Shown: positions 13,797-18,794 of the stretch, one piece after another | Layout of the letters: every line of letters starts with the position of its first letter | Numbering within the stretch: the first letter of the stretch is position 1 | Source of the DNA: Dehalococcoidia bacterium | GTDB taxonomy: Bacteria > Chloroflexota > Dehalococcoidia > GIF9 > AB-539-J10 | Reading direction: 5' to 3' | Assembly: GCA_030626915.1 (NCBI GenBank) | Contig: DAOUTC010000006.1 | Location: 1-18,794 of the forward strand | Length of the DNA: 18,794 nucleotides | Notes under the pieces: generated by a model | Told to the model about the DNA's origin: nothing | What the model saw: the letters and a program-made list of their open reading frames with translations, nothing else | Databases searched by the model: none | Program-made: the position numbers and the translations under genes

Positions 13797-15416
13797 TTAA
13801 TACTCGGGGTATCCACCCCCTGGCATTGGTGGTGTTTTTTCCTTCTCGGGGATGTCGGTTACTAAGGATTCAGTGGTCAAAATCATATTGGCAATGCTAG
13901 CACCATTTTGCAAAGCGGCTCTAGTAACTTTAAGAGGGTCTACAATACCTCTTTCCACCATGTTGACACCTAATTCATCTTTAGCAGCATCATAGCCTAT
14001 GCCAGGCTGGCTTTCCTTTACCTTATTCACCACTACTGAACCCTCTCTACCGCTATTAGAAGCTATGCAGCGGATAGGTTCTTCCAAAGCTCGTTTCAGT
14101 ATAGCCACACCAGTAGCTTCATCATCCTTGACATCCAGTTTATCCAAAACTGGTATTGAGTTGAGTAGAGCAATACCACCACCAGGTAAGATGCCTTCCT
14201 CCACAGCAGCTCTCGTAGCCGACAGGGCATCTTCTACTCGATGTTTTTTCTCCTTGAGCTCTACCTCAGTGCCTGCACCTACCTTGATTACTGCCACACC
14301 ACCAGCCAGTTTGGCTAACCTCTCCTGTAATTTCTCTTTATCATAGTCAGATGTAGTGGTATCAATCTGGGACCTGATTTGCTTAATCCGGCCCTCAATA
14401 GCTTCCTTCGAGCCCTTTCCTTCCACAATGGTGGTATTATCCTTATCAGCTTCTATTCTTCGAGCTCGCCCTAAATCATCTATAGTCACCGAATCCAATT
14501 TCCTACCAGTCTCCTCAGATATAACCGTGCCCCCAGTGAGGACGGCTATATCCCGGAGCATTTCCTTCCTCCTATCACCAAAGCCAGGTGCTTTAACTGC
14601 CAGAGGGCTTAAAGTACCTCTCAGCTTATTGACCACCAAGGTAGCCAAAGGTTCACCTTCCACATCCTCAGCGATGATAACAATGTTCTTAGAAGTTTGG
14701 ACGATTTTTTCTAGTGTGGGCAGGACATCATTTAGAGCGGAAATCTTCTTGTCTGTGATAAGTATATAGGGGTCTTCCAGCTCTACCTTCATCTGTTCAG
14801 CATTGGTGATGAAATAAGGACTGATATAACCTCGATCGAATTTCATGCCCTCAACATACTCGGTTTCATATTTCAGTCCCTTACCCTCTTCAACAGTGAT
14901 AACTCCGTCCTTGCCTACCTTTTCCATGACATCAGCAATCAAATCACCAATTTCCTGATCAACTGCTGATAGAGCAGCTACTTGGGCTACTTGCTCCCTA
15001 CTCTTCACAGGAATGGACATTTTCTTAAGTTCACCCACTACAGCTTCCACCCCCTTCTCAATACCACGCTTCAAAGCCATGGAGTCAGCACCAGCGGCGA
15101 TATTCTTAAAACCCTCGCTGACGATACCTTGAGCCAGGATAACAGACGTGCTGGTGCCATCACCGCACTGGTCATTAGTTTTTGTTGCTGCTTCTTTCAC
15201 TAATTGAACCCCCATATTCTCAAAGGGGTCAGGCAGCTCTATCTCCTTAGCAATGGAAACACCATCGTTTATGACTGTGGGAGCACCCCATTTCTTATCC
15301 AATGCCACTGGGCGCCCACGCGGGCCTAATGTCACTCTGATTGCCCCAGCTAGGGTATCTATACCTGTTTTTAATGATTTTCTTGCTTCTTCACTAAAAA
15401 GTAATTGCTTTGCCAT
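13797..15416 (-). CDS. groEL: Chaperonin GroEL (60 kDa)
   Basis: 539 residues. GroEL forms the double-ring folding chamber closed by GroES. Visible blocks are 'TLGPRGRPVALDK' (about 29-41, with Arg-Pro in place of the usual Lys...Asn-Val), 'INDGVSIAKEIELPDPFENMGVQLVKEAA', the ATP loop 'GDGTSTSVILAQ' (usual GDGTTT, with one Thr to Ser), 'GYISPYFITN', 'VKAPGFGDRRKEML' and 'EKKHRVEDALSATRAAVEEGILPGGGIAL' holding the catalytic Asp. The C-terminus ends PPMPGGGYPEY, not the long Gly-Gly-Met tail of E. coli. The start has AGGAGG 7 bases upstream and lies 14 bases after groES. It is cotranscribed with groES under CIRCE control. Confidence 0.98.
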   Translation of the reverse strand: MAKQLLFSEEARKSLKTGIDTLAGAIRVTLGPRGRPVALDKKWGAPTVINDGVSIAKEIELPDPFENMGVQLVKEAATKTNDQCGDGTSTSVILAQGIVSEGFKNIAAGADSMALKRGIEKGVEAVVGELKKMSIPVKSREQVAQVAALSAVDQEIGDLIADVMEKVGKDGVITVEEGKGLKYETEYVEGMKFDRGYISPYFITNAEQMKVELEDPYILITDKKISALNDVLPTLEKIVQTSKNIVIIAEDVEGEPLATLVVNKLRGTLSPLAVKAPGFGDRRKEMLRDIAVLTGGTVISEETGRKLDSVTIDDLGRARRIEADKDNTTIVEGKGSKEAIEGRIKQIRSQIDTTTSDYDKEKLQERLAKLAGGVAVIKVGAGTEVELKEKKHRVEDALSATRAAVEEGILPGGGIALLNSIPVLDKLDVKDDEATGVAILKRALEEPIRCIASNSGREGSVVVNKVKESQPGIGYDAAKDELGVNMVERGIVDPLKVTRAALQNGASIANMILTTESLVTDIPEKEKTPPMPGGGYPEY

Positions 15417-15430
15417 TTGTTCACCTCCTT

Positions 15431-15727
15431 TTAAGAACTTCTCTTGGCTAGAATATCACTTTCACGCAGGATAATCACTTCTTCGTTATCTAGCTTAAAT
15501 TCAGTGCCGGCATATTTGGAATAAACCACCCTGTCCCCCACTTTTACCTCCATGGCTATCCGTTTGCCTTCTTCGGATAGTTTGCCTGGACCTACAGCAA
15601 TAATTTCACCTTCCTGAGGCTTTTCTTTAGCTGTGTCAGGTAAGACAATCCCACCTTTACTTACTTCTTCCTTGGGGAGAGGTTTGATTACCACCCTCTC
15701 TCCTAAAGGTTCAATCTTAGCTGCCAT
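15431..15727 (-). CDS. groES: Co-chaperonin GroES (10 kDa)
   Basis: 98 residues. 'IEPLGERVVIKPLPKEEVSKGGIVLPDTAKEKPQEGEIIAVGPGK' contains the N-terminal strand and the mobile loop with the G-G-I-V-L-P anchor that binds GroEL. 'VKVGDRVVYSKYAGTEFKLDNEEVIILRESDILA' is the conserved C-terminal half. The cap role for GroEL follows from the family. AAAGGAGG lies a few bases before the ATG. It is the first gene of the operon, with a CIRCE element at 15752-15778 and a consensus -10 at 15781-15786. Confidence 0.98.
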   Translation of the reverse strand: MAAKIEPLGERVVIKPLPKEEVSKGGIVLPDTAKEKPQEGEIIAVGPGKLSEEGKRIAMEVKVGDRVVYSKYAGTEFKLDNEEVIILRESDILAKRSS

Positions 15728-15751
15728 ACTACCTCCTTTCTTAAATTTATT

Positions 15752-15778
15752 TTAGCACTCTAATGCTTAGACTGCTAA
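15752..15778. promoter_or_regulatory. CIRCE element (HrcA operator) of groESL
   Basis: TTAGCACTC - 9 bases - GACTGCTAA; the consensus right arm is GAGTGCTAA, so only one base differs. It sits just downstream of the groES -10, covering the likely transcription start. HrcA repression released on heat or misfolding stress is the known mode for CIRCE. No hrcA gene is in this window. Confidence 0.92.
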
Positions 15779-15780
15779 TT

Positions 15781-15808
15781 ATTATAGCATAAAAAATTTA
15801 AAATGCAA
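15781..15808 (-). promoter_or_regulatory. groESL promoter
   Basis: TTGCAT (15808-15803), 16 bases, TATAAT (15786-15781), followed at once by CIRCE. The -35 lies inside the last codons of the truncated protease ORF upstream, showing how tightly the two loci abut. Confidence 0.7.
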
Positions 15809-15974
15809 TATTTTTTGGCCCTTTTTGTTTACATCTCCCCACGCAAGGGACAGCAATACTCCTAGACAACAAAGGATTAGTCTCAGTAATTTCGCTTATT
15901 TCTTGAATGTCTACTGCAAGGACTCCATCATCGTCCAAGAGCGGGCTCCCTATACCTAAAACTAAAGTCCTCAC
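15798..15974 (-). pseudogene. Truncated hydrogenase maturation protease (HyaD/HycI/FrhD family remnant)
   Basis: Starting at GTG 15974, one base after the hoxH stop codon, is a 58-codon frame. Its first residues, MRTLVLGIGSPLLDDDGVLAVDI, match the N-terminus of NiFe-hydrogenase C-terminal endopeptidases (consensus VLGIGNPLLGDDGVG). The Asp of the usual DDG metal-binding motif is present. After about residue 23 the likeness fades, and the frame stops at 15800-15798 inside the groES promoter. Normal members are about 150-170 residues, so roughly two thirds is missing. Position right after hoxH is the expected place for this gene. It looks like a real maturation protease cut off by a rearrangement that joined it to groESL. 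The short GTG frame is easily missed by gene callers. Confidence 0.7.
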
Positions 15975-15975
15975 A

Positions 15976-17400
15976 TTAGCTTTCTAATCTCCGATGAATA
16001 TTCCCATCTGAATCATAGATATTAATTTCCAAAGGCATCTGGCCTAGGGCATGGGTGGAGCAGGAGAGGCAGGGGTCATAGCAGCGAATAGCAACCTCAA
16101 CCCGATTGAGTATCCCTTCAGTAACTTTTCCATCCTTAATAAATTCTCTAGCTACCTCATAGACAGCGCGATTCATGGCAGCATTGTTATGACCAGTAGC
16201 TACAATCAGGTTGACCTTGCGAATTTTACCGCTTGTATCTACCCAATAATGATGGAAAAGTGTGCCTCTGGGAGCCTCAATTACTCCTATGCCCTCCTCA
16301 TTAATCTGGCTGGAATTGACCCATACTTCCTTTCCGCAGATGAGTTCGCTTCCTACAAGCGATTTTATCTTTTCGGCGGCATTGAGCATTTCAATCAATC
16401 GGGCGTAGTGGTAGTATAACGACCCCTGCACTGCACCACTATCACCCAGTTTTCTGAAGTTCTGGAACTCTTCATTGGCCAGAGGGGTTGTGAATCCATC
16501 GGCAACATTCAATCGCCCTAAAGGTCCTACGCGGTAAATACCATCAGGGTAACCTCTCTTCTTGTAATAAGGGAACTTAAGGTAAGACCAGTCCTCCACC
16601 ATTTCTTCAATGATGGAGAGGTAATCCTCAGGAGCTACCTTATCCTCCAGGATAACACCTTTATCATCTTTCAATCTGAGCTTCCCATCATAAAGCTCAA
16701 GGTTACCATTATCATCTACCAGCCCAAGATAGCCGGTGCTAAAGCTGGCAAAACTAGCAGCTTCCTTATCATGTTGAGCATAATAATCCTTGATCAGATT
16801 AACGGCGAACTGGCAGTCAGCGATAATATCATCCACTTGTCTTAGAATTTCATCACGCTTATCAATGCCAAGGGCCTTATTCATCCCCCCGGGGATAGCA
16901 GCATTGGGATGAACCCTCTTATCCCCGAGCATCTCTATTATTTTCTGACCGAAAGCACGAATCTTTATTCCCTTTCTGGCGATTTCAGGCTTTTCAGCAA
17001 TAATACCCATGATATTTCGCTTAGCTGGGTTAGCATTCATGCCAAAGAGCAGGTCAGGGCTAGCCAGGTGAAAGAAATGGAGCGCGTGGGATTGAACAAT
17101 CTGTGCCATATGAATTAGCCTGCGCAGCATCTCTGCTGTAGGCGTCAGCTTCACCCCCAAAATGACATCTCCAGCTTTAGCTGCGGCGAGGTGGTGACTT
17201 ACAGGGCAAATGCCACAGATTCGGGCAGTAATGAGCGGCATCTCCCAGAACAGCCGCCCTTCACAAAACTTCTCGAACCCCCGCACTTGAGTAACATGAA
17301 ACCTAGCTTTGTCCACATTACCTTTATCGTTAAGATAGATGGTTACCTTGCCATGTCCCTCTATCCGGGTAACCGGCTCAATAACAATCTTCTTAGTCAT
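15976..17400 (-). CDS. hoxH: NiFe hydrogenase large subunit, HoxH-like (group 3)
   Basis: 474 residues from the ATG at 17400, chosen because GGAGGGGGG lies just upstream; the ATG at 17415 has no SD. It holds the NiFe(CN)2CO site. The L1 motif 'RICGICPVSHH' gives Cys62 and Cys65; the L2 motif 'YDPCLSCSTH' gives Cys444, Cys447 and His450. Early 'EPVTRIEGHGKV' is typical. The 24 residues after His450 (ALGQMPLEINIY...) are the peptide removed by a maturation protease once nickel is inserted, so this is a precursor needing such an enzyme. The small subunit 23 bases upstream and a NuoG-like subunit before it point to the NAD(P)-linked, cytoplasmic group 3d (HoxYH) or a close relative. H2 use or production direction cannot be read from sequence. 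Confidence 0.93.
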   Translation of the reverse strand: MTKKIVIEPVTRIEGHGKVTIYLNDKGNVDKARFHVTQVRGFEKFCEGRLFWEMPLITARICGICPVSHHLAAAKAGDVILGVKLTPTAEMLRRLIHMAQIVQSHALHFFHLASPDLLFGMNANPAKRNIMGIIAEKPEIARKGIKIRAFGQKIIEMLGDKRVHPNAAIPGGMNKALGIDKRDEILRQVDDIIADCQFAVNLIKDYYAQHDKEAASFASFSTGYLGLVDDNGNLELYDGKLRLKDDKGVILEDKVAPEDYLSIIEEMVEDWSYLKFPYYKKRGYPDGIYRVGPLGRLNVADGFTTPLANEEFQNFRKLGDSGAVQGSLYYHYARLIEMLNAAEKIKSLVGSELICGKEVWVNSSQINEEGIGVIEAPRGTLFHHYWVDTSGKIRKVNLIVATGHNNAAMNRAVYEVAREFIKDGKVTEGILNRVEVAIRCYDPCLSCSTHALGQMPLEINIYDSDGNIHRRLES

Positions 17401-17423
17401 AATACCCCCCTCCATCTAAAACC

Positions 17424-17957
17424 TTAATCAAACCTCATTATCTCGCTCGGGAGCACCGGAATCCTGCCTTCTAGAAGCTCAGTTAAGGCATAGTGAATAG
17501 CTTCAGGGCTAGGCGGGCAACCAGGAACATAACAATCAACTTTAACTACCTGGTTTATTGGCTTAACTGTTGTAAGCGGTGGTATATCTTCCGAACAGGG
17601 AATCTTACCATCTTTGGTACTCTCAGTATTATAATATCTCTGAAGAACCTCTTCAGTGCTGAATAGGTTACGCATACTAACTATGCCACCGAAACAAGCA
17701 CAATCACCCCAGACCATTAGTATCTTGCAATTAGCACGCAAGTTTTTAGCTACTTCCTCATCATGAGCATTGCCCACTGCTCCTTCAATAATCCCCACAT
17801 CAACAGGTAAAAATTCTTTAATATCAGTTATAGGCGTAGCGGTGAGCTCTATTACATTTGCCAGATCAATAAGCACCTCATCCAAATCCAGGAAAGACAT
17901 ATGGCACCCAGCGCAAGCATCCAACCACGCTGTAGCGACTTTTATTTTTGCCACCAT
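17424..17957 (-). CDS. hoxY: NiFe hydrogenase small subunit, HoxY-like
   Basis: 177 residues, the short form typical of HoxY, with only the proximal [4Fe-4S] cluster and no extra ferredoxin-like C-domain. Ligands are C15 and C18 in 'ACAGCHMSFLDLDE', one of C86/C88 in 'WGDCACFGG', and C147 in 'DCYVPGCPPSPEAI'. 'TPITDIKEF..VDVGIIEGAVGNAHDEEVAKNLR' matches the HoxY pattern well and fits group 3d more than the longer MvhG/FrhG forms. No Tat signal, so the protein is cytoplasmic. It passes electrons from HoxH to a diaphorase module. SD AGGAGG is very close to the ATG (3 bases); the next codon GTG would have a more normal spacing, so the first residue is uncertain. It starts 7 bases after the upstream NuoG-like gene. 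Confidence 0.93.
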   Translation of the reverse strand: MVAKIKVATAWLDACAGCHMSFLDLDEVLIDLANVIELTATPITDIKEFLPVDVGIIEGAVGNAHDEEVAKNLRANCKILMVWGDCACFGGIVSMRNLFSTEEVLQRYYNTESTKDGKIPCSEDIPPLTTVKPINQVVKVDCYVPGCPPSPEAIHYALTELLEGRIPVLPSEIMRFD

Positions 17958-17964
17958 TAACCTC

Positions 17965-18794
17965 CTAACTTAGGCTTAAATCGTGTCTTAACTCTTTGGA
18001 AAGCTCTATTAGTATTTCCTGATCCTGGAGCAGACTTTCTTTAGGCTGGAGTACCCGTTTTGATTCGAGAACACGTCCATCCATGGTCACATATTTACCC
18101 TCCCTTTCCGCCCAGATCAGCGAGGGCAGAACTACGTCAGCTATAGACGTAGCACGAGAGTGATAACTCGCCTGCACCACCAGGAAATCTATCCCCTCAA
18201 GCCAACTCAATAGTTCCTCGTCCTCTTCTTCATCAGCGAGGAGGAGATAGAGCCCCTTCGGCTTGTCCTGCTTTATACCTCTAACCGCCAATCCCAGCTC
18301 CCAGGCACCACGACTATTAACACGGCGTTTAAGCGAGATAACCCTTAACCTGCCCCCCACCCGATTCCCTGCCAAATCAGCCAAATTAAGAAGGGAAGTA
18401 ACAAGACTTGGATCATTCCTTTGCAGCAACCCTTCCCCATAGATGATAATCCCACGCTCAGCTCGGCCATACATCTCTGCTGCTAACTCCAGTCTCGCCT
18501 TCTCTATGCCTGTAGCCTTGACCACTTTGTCTGTTTCATACTGGCTAGGATCTTGAATAAGCTCGGCACTTGCCTTTCCCGATGCGACTAGACTCTTGTC
18601 GACAAGAACCTTTGCTAAGCCATTAAGGAGAGCTCCTTCACTATCAGCATTTGGTTTAAGCCAAAGGTCAGTCCAAAGAGGAAAAACATCCCTGGAGGAG
18701 TTTATTACTATCAATTTTGCCTTACTTTGGTTCACTGCTCGACGCACAAGTGTACCGATGATGGGATTGGTTCTCTCCGGATCAGCACCTACTA
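17965..18794 (-). CDS. NuoG-like molybdopterin-oxidoreductase-domain subunit (C-terminal part)
   Basis: The frame is open to the right edge, so the real start lies outside; the visible GTG at 18747 is internal. About 276 codons are seen. 'GADPERTNPIIGTLVRRAV' and 'AKLIVINSS' match the 'GANP....P....R...K....ID' repeat of molybdopterin oxidoreductases. 'GIIIYGEGLLQRN', 'LLADEEEDEELL', 'DFLVVQASYHSRATSIADVVLPSLIWAEREGKYVTMDGRV' is the family block that in NuoG/FdhA closes the third domain. No Cys is seen and the C-terminal molybdopterin-binding domain is lacking, as in NuoG. It is probably the HoxU/NuoG-like electron-transfer subunit of the hydrogenase complex. Whether it binds a cofactor or an N-terminal set of Fe-S clusters cannot be judged here. 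Confidence 0.85.
   Translation of the reverse strand, partial: VGADPERTNPIIGTLVRRAVNQSKAKLIVINSSRDVFPLWTDLWLKPNADSEGALLNGLAKVLVDKSLVASGKASAELIQDPSQYETDKVVKATGIEKARLELAAEMYGRAERGIIIYGEGLLQRNDPSLVTSLLNLADLAGNRVGGRLRVISLKRRVNSRGAWELGLAVRGIKQDKPKGLYLLLADEEEDEELLSWLEGIDFLVVQASYHSRATSIADVVLPSLIWAEREGKYVTMDGRVLESKRVLQPKESLLQDQEILIELSKELRHDLSLS

Noticed and set aside
13999..15203. Several plus-strand ORFs of 73-137 codons opposite groEL
   Set aside because: They are antisense to a full-length, highly conserved GroEL and have no SD or recognisable protein pattern.
1..18794. CRISPR arrays, tRNA/rRNA genes, insertion sequences or attachment sites
   Set aside because: No regularly spaced repeats, tRNA-like cloverleaf, transposase, integrase or terminal repeats were seen in any gap.

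Overview
The window reads as part of a chromosome from a strictly anaerobic bacterium. It carries a tungsten-type aldehyde:ferredoxin oxidoreductase (AOR) locus, a group 3d-like (HoxYH) NiFe hydrogenase, and a groESL operon under a CIRCE element. The rest is dense, mostly minus-strand housekeeping genes with good Shine-Dalgarno (SD) sequences. The mix (hydrogenase, AOR, CIRCE-controlled groESL, DUF2851, TraR-lspA-rluD) would suit a Chloroflexota (Dehalococcoidia-like) or similar uncultured sediment lineage. That placement is inference only; no marker here proves it. No rRNA, tRNA, CRISPR array, insertion sequence or phage gene was seen, and no stretch over 300 bases lacks a gene.

Left part (1-2960, all minus). 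One promoter (TTGACA-18-TATTAT) leads into a broken AOR copy (frameshifted near codon 8, cut off after about 120 codons). An intact but divergent AOR, a hairpin and a MoaD/ThiS-like sulfur carrier ending in Gly-Gly follow. Next comes the start of a class III (GSA-aminomutase-like) aminotransferase that runs off the left edge. Positions 3030-3493 hold a small NifU-domain / FmdB zinc-ribbon operon.

Middle part (3662-8747, minus). A Kef-type cation/proton antiporter, a spacer with a possible coding remnant, glutamyl-tRNA synthetase, a small coiled-coil protein, RluD-type pseudouridine synthase, signal peptidase II and a TraR/DksA zinc-finger protein follow. Divergent from these is tsaD (plus, 9022-10047), whose stop codon overlaps the stop codon of the convergent DUF2851 gene. 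DUF2851, DUF72 and an XRE-family regulator form a minus-strand operon, divergent from an M16 peptidase gene. Both of these last promoters sit so close to the start codons that the transcripts look leaderless or nearly so. The regulator's promoter contains a TACAC/GTGTA inverted repeat that may be its own operator.

Right part (13744-18794). A perfect 26-base palindrome separates the convergent M16 and groEL genes. groES-groEL (minus) have a consensus promoter and a one-mismatch CIRCE element. Upstream lies a hydrogenase operon: a NuoG-like molybdopterin-domain subunit (cut by the window edge), hoxY, hoxH and then a previously uncalled, truncated hydrogenase maturation protease that ends inside the groES promoter. 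HoxH still has the C-terminal peptide such a protease removes, so the working protease must be elsewhere.

The most notable points are the two decayed or truncated genes beside intact partners (AOR remnant, protease remnant), the unusual cofactor-site residues of the intact AOR, and the leaderless divergent XRE/M16 promoters.
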